Positions 34,660-46,089 of a DNA stretch of 64,000 bases are shown here, piece by piece (positions within the stretch are counted from its first letter, which is position 1; the number at the start of each line of letters is the position of its first letter). Position numbers and translations under genes: made by a program. A model generated the notes under the pieces. That model had not been told where the DNA came from and did no database searches. It was given only the letters and a program-made list of their open reading frames with translations. The DNA comes from Prochlorococcus sp. AG-347-O22 (lineage in GTDB: Bacteria > Cyanobacteriota > Cyanobacteriia > PCC-6307 > Cyanobiaceae). The DNA is taken from contig QCCX01000006.1 in the NCBI GenBank assembly GCA_003278845.1, forward strand, positions 1 to 64,000, read 5' to 3'.

Positions 34660-35031
34660 GTGAATTCATTTAACATTTTAAAAGATAATAAACAGATACT
34701 ATCTTATCTTTACCTTTTTCTATCAATTTTGGGGGCTGTACTGCCAATGATGGCAAATTTCGAATTTGCTAGGGAATATGGAAACAGCTTTGATATAAAT
34801 AACTTCATTTCTTTAGCGAATGCAAACCCTGCAGCTCAGTCAATTTCTAGAGACTTATTAGTAGGTGCAAGCGCTATTTTTATATGGATAGTAAATGAAT
34901 CAAAAAAACTAAACATGAAGAATATGTGGGTTGTATACATTGGAACTTTTCTTATAGCCTTCGCATTCTCTGCACCTTTTTTCTTATTTCTAAGGGAGAG
35001 AAGAATTATTGAATTAGAAAAGATTAATTAA
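34660..35031 (+). CDS. DUF2834 membrane protein (GTG start)
   Basis: LFLSILGAVLPMMANFEFAREYG...ANPAAQSISRDLLVGASAIFIWIVNE. Confidence 0.7.
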   Translation: MNSFNILKDNKQILSYLYLFLSILGAVLPMMANFEFAREYGNSFDINNFISLANANPAAQSISRDLLVGASAIFIWIVNESKKLNMKNMWVVYIGTFLIAFAFSAPFFLFLRERRIIELEKIN

Positions 35032-36257
35032 AATAATCTCTTAAATAGAATTGCAAAGACAATAAAGCAACAACATGAAATTGAAAGCCAGATTATTGAA
35101 GCATAACCAAATAGATCTAATATGCGTCCTGAAATAAATGGTCCAAAAAAGTAACCCATCGCGAAACATTGTGATAGTAGAGCAAGTGCAAAACCTTTTT
35201 TATTTGAAGGGGCTATTCTGAAAACGATGTCTGTTGATGTTGGAAGAAATGAAGCAGTCCCTAAACTTACTAAAATTAATGAAAAAGAAATTAAATAAAA
35301 AGCTGGAATATTTAAATAACTAGAAATAAATAATAAAAATGAAGCGAAAGAGAAATTTATTAAACTAAATTTCAAGCCATATAATCTTCCTTTCTTAGAT
35401 ATCCAAGTACCGACAGGCCATTGTAAAAACAACAATAAAATCAACTGAACAGAAATTATAAGACTAATAATTTCTTTGCTTAATGCATTCCGATATACTC
35501 CACCTCTAACAAGGTCCAGAGGCAAAGTTACTTGAATCAAAGCTAAAGAGGTAGTTATCAATAAAATAGATAAAATTATTATTGTTGAATTTTTATTCCA
35601 TTTCAATTGTGCATGATTAGTTGAATCTACTAATTTTTTTTGGAAATTTTTTAAATTTCTTTTAATAGAAGAACTATTTCTGGATATTAAATATGTGATA
35701 ACTAACATGCAAAATATATCATTAATAAATATTGATTTAGAATACAAAAAATTTGTCATATAACCCCCTAAGAATACCCCTAGAAATATTCCCAAAGCCT
35801 CCGAACTTCTAACTAGAGCATAAGCTTTGCGTGTTTCAATAGGATGGCAAAAATATGGTACCCCAAACTCGGCAGCAGGCCAATATATTCCTGCAGCAGC
35901 CCCAACAAATGATTGTCCAATTATGTACAAAAAGGTATTTTTTGAAAAAATGAGGCATAAGCTAGCGGCAATACTTAGTATTGAAGAAGAAACTATTGGA
36001 AATTGTATTTTCCCTGTTTTATTAAGATAATTACCTGTAAAGAGTCTTGTTAAGGTTCCAATTATTGCTGAGATGGTAAACCCCAAGCCAATATCTGTTG
36101 CCGATAATCCTATGTTATTAAAAATAAGTGATGTTAAATAAATAACTCCTCCTGCTCCAAATGCAGCGAAAAATCTTATCTTGGTTATTAACCTCAAATG
36201 ATATGGAAATTGATTCCACCAATTTTTGCTAATTTGTAAATTATTTAGACTAATCAC
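35028..36257 (-). CDS. MFS transporter
   Basis: About 12 hydrophobic segments; G.TLTRLFTGNYLNKTGK. Confidence 0.8.
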   Translation of the reverse strand: MISLNNLQISKNWWNQFPYHLRLITKIRFFAAFGAGGVIYLTSLIFNNIGLSATDIGLGFTISAIIGTLTRLFTGNYLNKTGKIQFPIVSSSILSIAASLCLIFSKNTFLYIIGQSFVGAAAGIYWPAAEFGVPYFCHPIETRKAYALVRSSEALGIFLGVFLGGYMTNFLYSKSIFINDIFCMLVITYLISRNSSSIKRNLKNFQKKLVDSTNHAQLKWNKNSTIIILSILLITTSLALIQVTLPLDLVRGGVYRNALSKEIISLIISVQLILLLFLQWPVGTWISKKGRLYGLKFSLINFSFASFLLFISSYLNIPAFYLISFSLILVSLGTASFLPTSTDIVFRIAPSNKKGFALALLSQCFAMGYFFGPFISGRILDLFGYASIIWLSISCCCFIVFAILFKRLF

Positions 36258-36259
36258 AA

Positions 36260-37810
36260 GTGAAATACATTTTTATAATTTTTTTTAGTTTTTGTGGTTT
36301 ATTTTTTAATAATGGTTCAAAGGCTGCTGAAAAGATAAATATTAAATTTGAAGAGATGGAAATCCCTTTAACTATAGAACAATTATCACAATTAGAAAAA
36401 TACAAAGATGATTCTACAGAATTAATAGATTGGTTAAAAAAAAATGGACTAATAAGAGTTTTTGAATTATCAAAATTTTTAGAATTTCCAGTTTTCAAGG
36501 AAGAGGGATTAAATAGAGAAATATTAAGAAGTTGGACAGGGCGTAAAATCCTTACAGAATTAAGCAAGAGTATTAAAGTTCCAAATGACAACAATGGAAC
36601 AGAAATTTATAACACTATAGAAAATTTATTAGATCAAAAAAAAGAAGTATCAACTTTAGAAATCATAAAGGCATTACCATCAGAAGAAATTTCAATTGAT
36701 ATTGATAATTTAATTTTAATAATTTCATCTTGGAAAAATGATTTAGCAATGCAACAAAAACTTTTATCCAAATTAAATAAACTTGAAAGAACTAAACAAA
36801 ATCCCTTCAAAAATGCTGAAAAAAAATCAACTAAAGATCTAATAAAAATTGATAAAAAAATTTATGCTCCCCACCGAGTGAAACCTTTTGAAATTGAAAT
36901 ATGGAAAAGCAATAAAAAAAATGAAGATAAAGAACTTATAATTTTCATGCCAGGACTTGGAGGCGAAATAAATAATTTCCAATGGATAGCCAACGAATTG
37001 GCTAAAAGAGGTTGGCCAATATTATTCATAAATCATAAAGGAAGTAATTTGGAGTCATTTATAGAAGTACTCGAAGGGAAGGAAACAATTCCTGGAAGTG
37101 CAGACTTTTTCTTATATAGAATTAAAGATTTAGATGCTGTATTAAAATCTCATGAAAATGGAGAATTTGGTTTACCTAATGATTCCTATATTTTAATGGG
37201 GCATTCACTTGGTGCTTTAATAGCACTTTTACATGAAGGCAATAAACCTACTGATCAACTAGAGGAAAAATGTGATTCAGCAATAAAAGACTTTGCAGTA
37301 ACAAATTTATCTAAATTACTTCAATGTCAGTTGAGCGAAATACCATTCCCTAAGAAAAATAATTCTAATAAGGCCAGTGCGATTATAGGTTTTAATTCAT
37401 TTGGCAGTTTAATATGGCCAAAAGAAAATAGTACAGGCATTAAAACACCAACTCTTCTAATAGGTGGTACTTATGACCTTATTACACCATTAATGAATGA
37501 ACAATTTAGAGTTTTTTCAGCTTTAAATAATCCATTAAATAGATTTCTAATTATTGAAGGGGCAAGTCATTTCTCACCAATAAGAATTAATAAAAGCTAT
37601 GAAAAAAATAATGACGTCTTCAAAATAAATGAGACTTTTATAGGTTCAGAGCCAATATTAGTACAAGATTTAGCTGCGAAATTTATAGTTGAATTTTTAA
37701 AAAATATTAAATCCCAAAAAATCCCTACAGTAATTAAAAATCAAAGAGATTTGGGACTTGATTTCCATCTTCTAGATCTTGAAACAATAAAAGAAATTTC
37801 CGAAAATTAG
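36260..37810 (+). CDS. Secreted alpha/beta hydrolase
   Basis: Signal peptide; LIIFMPGLGGE, YILMGHSLGALIALLH, GASHFSP. Confidence 0.8.
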   Translation: MKYIFIIFFSFCGLFFNNGSKAAEKINIKFEEMEIPLTIEQLSQLEKYKDDSTELIDWLKKNGLIRVFELSKFLEFPVFKEEGLNREILRSWTGRKILTELSKSIKVPNDNNGTEIYNTIENLLDQKKEVSTLEIIKALPSEEISIDIDNLILIISSWKNDLAMQQKLLSKLNKLERTKQNPFKNAEKKSTKDLIKIDKKIYAPHRVKPFEIEIWKSNKKNEDKELIIFMPGLGGEINNFQWIANELAKRGWPILFINHKGSNLESFIEVLEGKETIPGSADFFLYRIKDLDAVLKSHENGEFGLPNDSYILMGHSLGALIALLHEGNKPTDQLEEKCDSAIKDFAVTNLSKLLQCQLSEIPFPKKNNSNKASAIIGFNSFGSLIWPKENSTGIKTPTLLIGGTYDLITPLMNEQFRVFSALNNPLNRFLIIEGASHFSPIRINKSYEKNNDVFKINETFIGSEPILVQDLAAKFIVEFLKNIKSQKIPTVIKNQRDLGLDFHLLDLETIKEISEN

Positions 37811-38832
37811 TATTCTATTCGTGGATCTAAATATGCGATTAAAATATCCACGAAGAGATTTAAAGAAACTATGAGAATAGAGGTAAAAATTACTATTCCT
37901 TGAACCAAGGTATAGTCTCTTTGAGAAATAGCTTCATGTAATCTTAAAGCTATACCTGGCCATGAAAAAGTTACCTCGAACAATAAAGCACCTCCTGCTA
38001 ATGAGGCCATAGTCAAGCCAGAAATAGTGACAATTGGCAATAGAGCATTAGGTAATGCATGGTTAAAAAATATTTGTTTTCTAGATATTCCTCTACATAT
38101 AGCAGCATTTACATAATCACTTTTTAATGTCTTATCCAGATTTACTCTTAATGAGCGGCTGAATATACCACTTAATAATAAGCCAAGCGTAATCGAAGGA
38201 AGTGCGAGATGATAAAGACTATCTTTCAAAGCAATAATATTATTTGAAAGAATACTATCTAAAACTAGAAAACCTGTAATTTGAGGTTGTTGCTGAAATA
38301 TTGGAAATCTACCTCCAATTGGAGCAATATTAAAGAATACAGAAAATAATAATTGAGCTAACATTGCACCCCAAAAAGGAGGAATCGCATATGTGGCAAT
38401 TCCTAATATTCTCGTAATATAGTCAGTCTTTTTACCTCTATTTCTTAAGCCAATAAATCCTAATGGAAATCCTATTAATGTGGCACTTAATATTGAAAAG
38501 AATCCAAGCTCAAGACTAGCAGGCAATGACTTAATAATAATATTTAAGACTGGCTCCTGAGTACTAAGAGATTGGCCAAAATCTAAGTGCAATATATTTT
38601 TAATATATGAAAAATATTGACTTATCAAAGGTTCATTTAGCCCCAATTTATTTCTTAGAAATTCCCTTGAAACCTCATCTGCTCCAGATCCAAGAATGGC
38701 ATCGACAGGATCGCCAGGGGCAACTCGCAATAAAATAAATACTAATGAAGAAATTATCCATAGCATTATCGGTATAAATGAAATTTTTAATAAGGAATAA
38801 TTTAGTAGTTTATTTGAATTTCTACTCATCAA
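37807..38832 (-). CDS. Peptide/nickel-type ABC transporter permease (DppB-like)
   Basis: LRVAPGDPVDAILG, IISQRDYTLVQG-type C-terminus, BPD permease motif. Confidence 0.88.
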   Translation of the reverse strand: MMSRNSNKLLNYSLLKISFIPIMLWIISSLVFILLRVAPGDPVDAILGSGADEVSREFLRNKLGLNEPLISQYFSYIKNILHLDFGQSLSTQEPVLNIIIKSLPASLELGFFSILSATLIGFPLGFIGLRNRGKKTDYITRILGIATYAIPPFWGAMLAQLLFSVFFNIAPIGGRFPIFQQQPQITGFLVLDSILSNNIIALKDSLYHLALPSITLGLLLSGIFSRSLRVNLDKTLKSDYVNAAICRGISRKQIFFNHALPNALLPIVTISGLTMASLAGGALLFEVTFSWPGIALRLHEAISQRDYTLVQGIVIFTSILIVSLNLFVDILIAYLDPRIEY

Positions 38833-40393
38833 TTAACTCTAGATCACTCAATGAAATTATTCCTGCACCATTAAAAATAGGTTTTGATATTTTATTTTGA
38901 GACCATGCTTTTTGAGAGGAAACCCAAATAGGTATATAAGGGATTGAATTTGCTGCTATTTTTTCAATTTCAATAAGTTTTTCTAATCTTTTAATTCCAC
39001 TTATTTTTTCACTCTCAAGAAATAAACTTTCCACTTTGTTGGATCCCCAAAAACTGCCGCTATAAACTGATTCTCCTTTTTTACATATGCCATCAACTAT
39101 TTCATTACAACTCAAAAGAGGGGTGAGATATGCCTCTGGATCTGAATAAGCTCCAGTCCAATCGAGAATAACTGCTGTATAAATTCCTAAACTTAGATTC
39201 TTATAAACTGTTGTAGATTCAACCCCATTAAGTTCGATAACAATACAATCTTTCAAAGAATTTTTAATTTCTTCCTGCCATGTCAGAGCAATAAGCTTGT
39301 CAGCTGGAACATTCGATCTATAAGTAAGGGGTATTTTTAGAATATTTCCATTGCAATAATTTTCATTTTCCAATAACCTTCTCGCTTCTAAATAATCATA
39401 TTTAGGCCAAAGTTCTTGATTATCTTTTTTTAATATCGGAGGAATAATTGATCTAGATGGCTTCCTTAATCCATAACTTACTTTCTCACTAATCAATTTT
39501 CTATTAAGACTTTTTGCCAAAGCCAGTCTTAAATTAAGATTACTTAAGGGATAAGAACTAGTTTTAAGACTTATAAAACTTAATTCAGTGAAAGGGCTAT
39601 TACCTTCATTAAACTGTTTATTTTTACTTAAATTATTTAAACTTTTCCTCTGACTATCATCAATTGAATTTGATAAAAGCACATCAATTTGTTTACTTTT
39701 TAAAGCCCCAAAAAGAGAAGATGAATTTGAATATCCCACTAAATTAATACCCTCATTTAAGGGCTTTTCACCCCAATAATTCAAATATGGATCAATTGAT
39801 TGAACTTCATTAGAAAAACTGGTCAGCACATACTTCCCTGTACCAACGAATTTTTCATTTAGAAACTTATCAGAATGTTTTTTGTAAAAGGCAGGAGATA
39901 TTGGAGTTAAATTTACCGATGTGAGCAAACCATTTAAAGAACTTGATGGTTTATTTAAATTTATTATGACTGAATACTCACTTGGCGTTTCTATTGATTT
40001 AATCTTATTTCCTAAAATATAATTCATCGTTCCGATTCTTTTGAATCTATCAAAGGTAAACTTCATAGCATTTGAATTAAATGCAGTTCCATCGTGAAAA
40101 AATACATTCTTTCGTAAATTGATAGTTATTTGAAGTCTATCCTTTGAAATAATTGGCATCTCCGAGGCCAATTCAGGGATCAATTCACCATCAGAATTTA
40201 ATTCATATAATGTGTCTCCTAAAGAACTGATTAATTGAATTGCTTTAAGAGTACTTGCTCTAGCGGGATCTAAAGATTCAATTTTCCCAGAACTTGCTAC
40301 TATGATTTTTTTTGATATTCTTTTTGAGCTACAAGAATTCTGTAGAAAAGAAATTAAAAAAATAAATATTGTTAAAACAACTTTTTTTTTCAT
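38822..40393 (-). CDS. Peptide-type ABC transporter substrate-binding lipoprotein (DppA-like)
   Basis: Lipobox LQNSCSS; SBP_bac_5 pattern VFFHDGTAFNSNAMKFTFDRFK. Confidence 0.88.
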   Translation of the reverse strand: MKKKVVLTIFIFLISFLQNSCSSKRISKKIIVASSGKIESLDPARASTLKAIQLISSLGDTLYELNSDGELIPELASEMPIISKDRLQITINLRKNVFFHDGTAFNSNAMKFTFDRFKRIGTMNYILGNKIKSIETPSEYSVIINLNKPSSSLNGLLTSVNLTPISPAFYKKHSDKFLNEKFVGTGKYVLTSFSNEVQSIDPYLNYWGEKPLNEGINLVGYSNSSSLFGALKSKQIDVLLSNSIDDSQRKSLNNLSKNKQFNEGNSPFTELSFISLKTSSYPLSNLNLRLALAKSLNRKLISEKVSYGLRKPSRSIIPPILKKDNQELWPKYDYLEARRLLENENYCNGNILKIPLTYRSNVPADKLIALTWQEEIKNSLKDCIVIELNGVESTTVYKNLSLGIYTAVILDWTGAYSDPEAYLTPLLSCNEIVDGICKKGESVYSGSFWGSNKVESLFLESEKISGIKRLEKLIEIEKIAANSIPYIPIWVSSQKAWSQNKISKPIFNGAGIISLSDLELIDE

Positions 40394-40398
40394 ATTTT

Positions 40399-40692
40399 TT
40401 AATTGCTTAATTTTTCTGAAGAATTATTTGAGCAAAAAATTTGTAAGGTTATTTGACTTATTTCTAAAGCAAATGTTTTTTTAGAATTACAGGCAAAAGG
40501 CCACTCTCTCACCCAACAAATTTCTTTACTTACATTAAGACCAATTACTTGAAAAGTCTTATTGCTATTTTTAATTTTTACACAGGCACCTTTATAAAGG
40601 TTTTTAGAAAAAATTAAATTATTATTATCTAATAGTTTTGAATGAATCATTAAGGTGTTAAAACCAAACACTTTCTTTCTTCGGTTTACCAA
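40399..40692 (-). CDS. Hypothetical protein
   Basis: ORF track. Confidence 0.5.
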   Translation of the reverse strand: MVNRRKKVFGFNTLMIHSKLLDNNNLIFSKNLYKGACVKIKNSNKTFQVIGLNVSKEICWVREWPFACNSKKTFALEISQITLQIFCSNNSSEKLSN

Positions 40693-40720
40693 GCTATAAA
40701 GAAATTTGCAAATTATTTTT

Positions 40721-42022
40721 TTAAATACAACTTAATTGACTTGCAATAATTTTGACTTCATTGAGCGAATTTATTTCATCTTTCGACCTCTCAAAATCTC
40801 CATTATTTACCTCATGTGTAATAACGACAATTTCAGCTTTATCCTCACTTGCATCAAGTTGAACTATTGATTCGATTGATACATTATTCTTTCCAAAAAT
40901 ATCTCCAATCTTTCCTATTACACCTGGGCTATCAAGACAAATAATTCTTAGGTAATTTTTTTTATTTATTTGTGAAGGTTTTATTATATGACAGTTTCTC
41001 CAGAAATTAAAAGATAATAATGGATCGATTGAATTATTATTTTTTACAGAGGCGGCATGGAGATTTAATATATCTGATACTACCGATGCAGCAGTTGGGC
41101 CACTCCCTGCACCTGGACCATATAACATTATCTCTCCAAGAGGATCAGCCTCTATCAATAAGGCATTATTAACTCCCTTTACTGTTGCCAATGGATGAGA
41201 TTTTGGAATCAAAGAAGGTCCTACCCAAATATTCAAAGCGAGTGAATCATTACTATTAATTTGTCCACTTTCAGAAAGCGCTAAAAGTTTTATTTCAAAC
41301 CCTAATTTATTGGCATATTCGATATCCTTTAAATTAATTTTACTAATTCCCTCAGAATGAATCTCCTCTCTTTTGATTTTCCCTCCAAATGCAAGTTCAC
41401 TAAGAATTGAAATTTTATCTGCAGCATCATGGCCTTCAACATCTGCAGTTGGATCAAATTCTGCATACCCAAGGTTTTGTGCCAATTTTAAGGTCTCCTT
41501 GTAATCAGCTTTTTCATTGGTCATCTTTGAAAGAATAAAATTTGTTGTGCCATTAATTATCCCAACCATTTTTTTTATGCTGTTACTTTTTAATGATCTT
41601 TTTAAGGGTTCAATTATAGGAATCCCCCCACAAACTGCCGCCTCTGACAATATATAAACTCCTTTTTTAGATGCGGTTTCATATATCTCTTCTCCATATC
41701 TTGCAATGACTGCTTTATTTGCTGTAACAACAGATTTACCTAATTTTAATGATTGCAGAATAATATCTTTCGCTAAATCAACACCACCCATTACTTCAAC
41801 AATTAAATCTATGGAGGGGTCATTAATTAATTTAAATGGATCATCAGTTAATAAATTATTATCTAGCTCAATATCCCTTTTTTTATTAATATCTTTAACT
41901 GCAATTTTTGCAACTTCTATTTCTTTTAGAATTGGATGTGAATCAACTTCAGAACTTAATATTTTATAAATCCCTGAACCTACAGTCCCAAAACCTACAA
42001 TCCCAATTTTGCATTTTCTCAT
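40721..42022 (-). CDS. hom: Homoserine dehydrogenase
   Basis: GIVGFGTVGSGIYKIL, VVTANKAVIA, GIINGTTNFILSKM, DPTADVEGHDAADK. Confidence 0.96.
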   Translation of the reverse strand: MRKCKIGIVGFGTVGSGIYKILSSEVDSHPILKEIEVAKIAVKDINKKRDIELDNNLLTDDPFKLINDPSIDLIVEVMGGVDLAKDIILQSLKLGKSVVTANKAVIARYGEEIYETASKKGVYILSEAAVCGGIPIIEPLKRSLKSNSIKKMVGIINGTTNFILSKMTNEKADYKETLKLAQNLGYAEFDPTADVEGHDAADKISILSELAFGGKIKREEIHSEGISKINLKDIEYANKLGFEIKLLALSESGQINSNDSLALNIWVGPSLIPKSHPLATVKGVNNALLIEADPLGEIMLYGPGAGSGPTAASVVSDILNLHAASVKNNNSIDPLLSFNFWRNCHIIKPSQINKKNYLRIICLDSPGVIGKIGDIFGKNNVSIESIVQLDASEDKAEIVVITHEVNNGDFERSKDEINSLNEVKIIASQLSCI

Positions 42023-42066
42023 TTTTTATTTCTTTTGACTTTGAGTTTAATTTTATATTATTAGGC

Positions 42067-42486
42067 CTACAAAAATTCATTTGCTTGAGACTGCATTTTC
42101 AACAATATATTTAAAAAACCATTTGACCGAGAAGGAGTTAAGCTTGATCTCAAACCAGTATCTTCAATAAATTTCTTATCTATTTTAATAACCTCATTTG
42201 GTGTTAATTCATTTAACCCAGTAATTAAAAATGCTAATAAACCCTTTGTTATAAGAGCATCAGAATATCCTTCCCAAAATAATTTACCGGATTTAATAGT
42301 TGCTTTAACAAAAACTTCTGAAACGCATCCCTTTACTTTATTTTCTTCAACAAGGATTTCACTATTTGGTTCTTTCAATTTTTTGCCTAACCACAAAATG
42401 TATTCATATTTTCTTTTTGGATCTTCTGATTTCTTCAACTTTTCTACTAATTTTGATAAATTATTGTGTTCTTCCTGATTTTCCAT
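42067..42486 (-). CDS. sufE: SufE-like Fe-S cluster assembly protein
   Basis: RYEYILWLGKKL, VKGCVSEVFV, SDALITKGLLAFLI. Confidence 0.9.
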   Translation of the reverse strand: MENQEEHNNLSKLVEKLKKSEDPKRKYEYILWLGKKLKEPNSEILVEENKVKGCVSEVFVKATIKSGKLFWEGYSDALITKGLLAFLITGLNELTPNEVIKIDKKFIEDTGLRSSLTPSRSNGFLNILLKMQSQANEFL

Positions 42487-42524
42487 TTTTAAAACTATAA
42501 ATTAATCACTTTATGAATCTTCTA

Positions 42525-43082
42525 TTATACAAATATTTCTTTTTCTGTGATAAAGCCCGATAAAGGAATATCCCACTCAGCTCTGGTTAATGGAATCGTA
42601 CTTACACAATTAGAAGTTAATACTCCAATGCATGGAACATTTCTCCAATCATTATCTCTCCTTAATTTATCAAAATAACCTCCTCCATAACCTAATCTTG
42701 TTAAATTCTTATCAACGGAAAGACATGGTACAAATATCATGCTTATCTGCAAATGACTTAATGGGGAAGAATTATTTGGACTTAGTATCCCCTCAAAATC
42801 TTTAGTAAGAGGTTTTTCGTCCCATGGATAAAACAACAACTCTTTTTTATCTTTACATCTAGGCAAAGCTAAAGTAAATTTTTTCTTGAGACTTCTTATA
42901 TCAACTTCATTTTTTAGAGGCCAATATATGGCTATATAACCAATATTTTTACATCCCTTAAAAAATGAATCAATATATAATATTACATTCTTTTTTACAT
43001 TTTCTCTTTGATTATGAGTCATCCCATCTCTTAGTTTTCTAAACGTATCCCTCTCCAATTTCTTATTTTCAAAGATCTTCAT
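42525..43082 (-). CDS. 5-formyltetrahydrofolate cyclo-ligase
   Basis: YWPLKNEVDIRSL, FVPCLSVDKNLTRLGYGGGYFDKLR. Confidence 0.9.
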   Translation of the reverse strand: MKIFENKKLERDTFRKLRDGMTHNQRENVKKNVILYIDSFFKGCKNIGYIAIYWPLKNEVDIRSLKKKFTLALPRCKDKKELLFYPWDEKPLTKDFEGILSPNNSSPLSHLQISMIFVPCLSVDKNLTRLGYGGGYFDKLRRDNDWRNVPCIGVLTSNCVSTIPLTRAEWDIPLSGFITEKEIFV

Positions 43083-43091
43083 ATTAAATTT

Positions 43092-43565
43092 TCAGTTAAA
43101 GCCATCCTCATTTAGTTTTGTGAGTGCTATAGCCAATGCATCTGCTGAATCATCAGGTTTAGGAGGTTTGTTAAGATTCAAGTTATACATAACAGAATCA
43201 AGAATATCTTTCTTAGATGCCTTTCCAGACCCAGCAATTGTTAATTTTATCTGAGCAGGTGAATACTCACTAACATTAATTTTTTTAGAGGCTAATACCA
43301 TCATAATGACGCCTCTGGCCTGCACCACACTAATGGTAGTGCTTGACCTGTAAAAGAAAAATTTTTCTACTGCCGCTGCAGTTGGGTTCCAATGATTTAT
43401 TAATTCATTAAGATCTTGGAATATCTCATAAAGTCTATCTTCTTCTTTTCTATCTTTACCTGTCTCAATAACGCCGCAATCTAATAATATCTTTCTTTCA
43501 TTTTCTATCTCAATTATTCCATATCCAACTCTAGCTAATCCAGGGTCAATCCCAATTATTCTCAC
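43092..43565 (-). CDS. ruvC: Holliday junction resolvase RuvC
   Basis: [52 protein letters not shown]. Confidence 0.95.
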   Translation of the reverse strand: MRIIGIDPGLARVGYGIIEIENERKILLDCGVIETGKDRKEEDRLYEIFQDLNELINHWNPTAAAVEKFFFYRSSTTISVVQARGVIMMVLASKKINVSEYSPAQIKLTIAGSGKASKKDILDSVMYNLNLNKPPKPDDSADALAIALTKLNEDGFN

Positions 43566-43570
43566 TGTTA

Positions 43571-44659
43571 TTAAGCTTCCGCAGACAATTGAAATTTTGA
43601 AAGATTTTCTTTTTCATCTAAATCAAATACTTTACAAAAAGCTTGAATAACTCTTTCACCTGAATCAACTTGCTCTAAGGGATCTTTTCTAAGTCTATGT
43701 CTTAAAGAACAAGAAATAACCCTTGCTATGTCATCTTCTTGCACTTCAGTTCTGCCCTCAAAGGCTGCAATTGCCCTTGCAGACCTATTTGTAACAATAT
43801 CTCCACGTAAACCATCAACATCTAGTTCTCCGCAGATTGCAGAAATATTCAATCTTAGGTCATCATCCATTTGAACAGAATTTAATATTTCTTGTGCTTT
43901 AATAACTTTTTGTTGAAGTTCATCCTGTTGTTTCTCAACACTCAATGAAAACTCATCAGGATTATCGTCAAAAGAAGTTCTTTGATCTACAACCTGAACT
44001 CTTAATTCAGCATCTCTAACTGTCTTAACCTCAACACTCATTCCAAACCTATCTAATAATTGAGGCCTTAATTCTCCTTCTTCTGGATTGCCTGAACCAA
44101 TAAGGACAAATCTAGCTGGGTGTCGAACTGATACTCCCTCCCTTTCAACTGTATTCCATCCTGAAGCAGCCGAATCTAAAAGTACATCGACTAAATGATC
44201 ATCAAGTAAATTTACTTCATCAACATATAACAAACCCCTATTAGCTTTTGCTAATAACCCTGGTTCAAATGCCTTAACACCCTCACTTAAAGCCTTCTCA
44301 ATATCAATGGTTCCACAAAGTCTGTCTTCAGTAGCCCCTAAAGGCAAGTCAACCATAGGTACTTGTTTTTGTATACTCTCTAGATTTTCTCCTTGAGTAA
44401 TTTTTTCCAAAACTTCTTTACTTTGCAAATCAGGATCGACTAGAGAACTATTATATGGATCGTCTTTAACAACATCGATTGCAGGCAACAAATCAGCTAA
44501 AGCTCTGATTGTAGTAGACTTTCCAGTCCCTCTATCACCCATTATCATCACGCCTCCAATTCTTGGATCAATAACATTTAACAAGAGAGCCAATTTCATT
44601 TCTTCTTGACCAATTACAGCTGTAAAGGGGAAAACTCTTCTTTTCTTTGTTGTAGGCAC
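43571..44659 (-). CDS. chlI: Magnesium chelatase subunit ChlI
   Basis: [41 protein letters not shown]. Confidence 0.97.
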   Translation of the reverse strand: MPTTKKRRVFPFTAVIGQEEMKLALLLNVIDPRIGGVMIMGDRGTGKSTTIRALADLLPAIDVVKDDPYNSSLVDPDLQSKEVLEKITQGENLESIQKQVPMVDLPLGATEDRLCGTIDIEKALSEGVKAFEPGLLAKANRGLLYVDEVNLLDDHLVDVLLDSAASGWNTVEREGVSVRHPARFVLIGSGNPEEGELRPQLLDRFGMSVEVKTVRDAELRVQVVDQRTSFDDNPDEFSLSVEKQQDELQQKVIKAQEILNSVQMDDDLRLNISAICGELDVDGLRGDIVTNRSARAIAAFEGRTEVQEDDIARVISCSLRHRLRKDPLEQVDSGERVIQAFCKVFDLDEKENLSKFQLSAEA

Positions 44660-44781
44660 AGTTTTAGTTTTCTTAAATATTCAAATAGTCAATAGATGCT
44701 ACTTCAGAAAATGTTTTTAGTAAATATCCCTTTCAAATTAAAACTACAAAGAGATAAGAACTAAATTAATTAATTATGTAG

Positions 44782-45531
44782 CTAGTTTCCTTTTGAATTG
44801 TTCAAAAACCAGTTTATTTGATGGACTATTCCTCTTAAAACATTTATTTCGTGCATTGATGTATTTGCCCTCAAAATAAAATTCTTAAATTTACTGATTT
44901 TTGCCTTAGAAGTATGTTTTAAAAGATATCCAACCTTCAAAAGTAATTCCTCTATTTCCAAAAACGAATCATGAATTTGTTTTGATGATGCAAGATTAAA
45001 AACTTTTATTTCTTGATCAAAGTTTCTTTTTGAAGATTTATTTAATTCATACAAAGCTATTGAAACTGCGTGAGAAAGATTTAATGAAGGATTATTCTGA
45101 GAAGTTGGGATATTAAAAGTTTTATTTGCTAGAAGCAATTCACCGTTAGTTAAACCTCTATCTTCTCTTCCAAATATAATTGCTAAATTATTTATTTTTT
45201 TAAAGGATAAAGTCCAATCAAATATATCTTCAGAAGTTCCAAAAAATGAATCTTTATCTACATCAATCCTTCCACAAGATGCTAGAACTAAGTCACAATC
45301 AAAAATTGCTTTTTGAAGATCATCAAAAATCTTACAGTTTTCAAGAAATTTTTGACCTTTAATGGCCATTTTTTTTGCTTCTAAAGAATATATATCGCAT
45401 TTCGGAGAAACAATTCTTAATTCATCAACTGCAAAGTTGGAGCATAATCTAGCAACGCTCCCAACATTTAAAGGACCCTTAGGTTCAACTAATATTACCT
45501 TTAAATTAGAAAAATTTTTTCCCAAAATCAT
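44782..45531 (-). CDS. TrmH/TrmJ-family RNA methyltransferase
   Basis: VILVEPKGPLNVGSVARLCSNF, AIIFGREDRGLTNGEL, IPTSQNNPSLNLSHAVSIALYEL. Confidence 0.88.
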   Translation of the reverse strand: MILGKNFSNLKVILVEPKGPLNVGSVARLCSNFAVDELRIVSPKCDIYSLEAKKMAIKGQKFLENCKIFDDLQKAIFDCDLVLASCGRIDVDKDSFFGTSEDIFDWTLSFKKINNLAIIFGREDRGLTNGELLLANKTFNIPTSQNNPSLNLSHAVSIALYELNKSSKRNFDQEIKVFNLASSKQIHDSFLEIEELLLKVGYLLKHTSKAKISKFKNFILRANTSMHEINVLRGIVHQINWFLNNSKGN

Positions 45532-45914
45532 TCAAGGCTATGAAGATATTTTAATAAATTGGACATATTTACAGGGTCAATTTCAAAACTTGGCATTGGG
45601 GGAGTTAGGCCTCCAGTAACTTGTTTTATTATCTCTTTATCATTCAATCGTTGAGTCACTGAGTGTAAGTCTGGCCCTACTAATCCTCTTGCTGTAATTC
45701 CATGACATCCAACACAATTTATCTTAAAAAGAGCATCTCCTTTCTCAGCAGAGCCATTAAGATCAAGAGTTTCAATAATATATTTGTTATTTTCTTGATG
45801 TTTTACGAAAAATATTGAAAAACAAATCAATAAAACTACAAATACAATAAAAACGATTTTTAAGAATTCTCTTTTAAAGTCTCTTTCTGCTGCAGTTGAT
45901 GAAGATGTTGACAC
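45528..45914 (-). CDS. Membrane-anchored class I cytochrome c (CytM-like)
   Basis: N-terminal TM; CVGCH haem motif; MPSF. Confidence 0.8.
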   Translation of the reverse strand: MSTSSSTAAERDFKREFLKIVFIVFVVLLICFSIFFVKHQENNKYIIETLDLNGSAEKGDALFKINCVGCHGITARGLVGPDLHSVTQRLNDKEIIKQVTGGLTPPMPSFEIDPVNMSNLLKYLHSLE

Positions 45915-45969
45915 AAAAAATAGTCTCTATGTAACAATTGTGGATGAGAAATTTAAAAAAGGCAAAAAA

Positions 45970-46089
45970 ATGATCGAGCCTCTACTATGTGGAATTGTTT
46001 TAGGTTTAGTTCCAATAACTCTTCTTGGATTATTCGTAAGTGCATGGAATCAATATAGAAGAGGTTCAGGGATGCTTGACATTGATTAA
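45970..46089 (+). CDS. petG: Cytochrome b6f subunit V (PetG)
   Basis: Manual translation [39 protein letters not shown]; not in ORF track. Confidence 0.93.
   Translation: MIEPLLCGIVLGLVPITLLGLFVSAWNQYRRGSGMLDID

Noticed and set aside
34660-37810. Tiny overlaps between neighbouring opposite-strand genes (35028..35031, 37807..37810)
   Set aside because: Convergent stop-codon overlaps are ordinary in compact genomes
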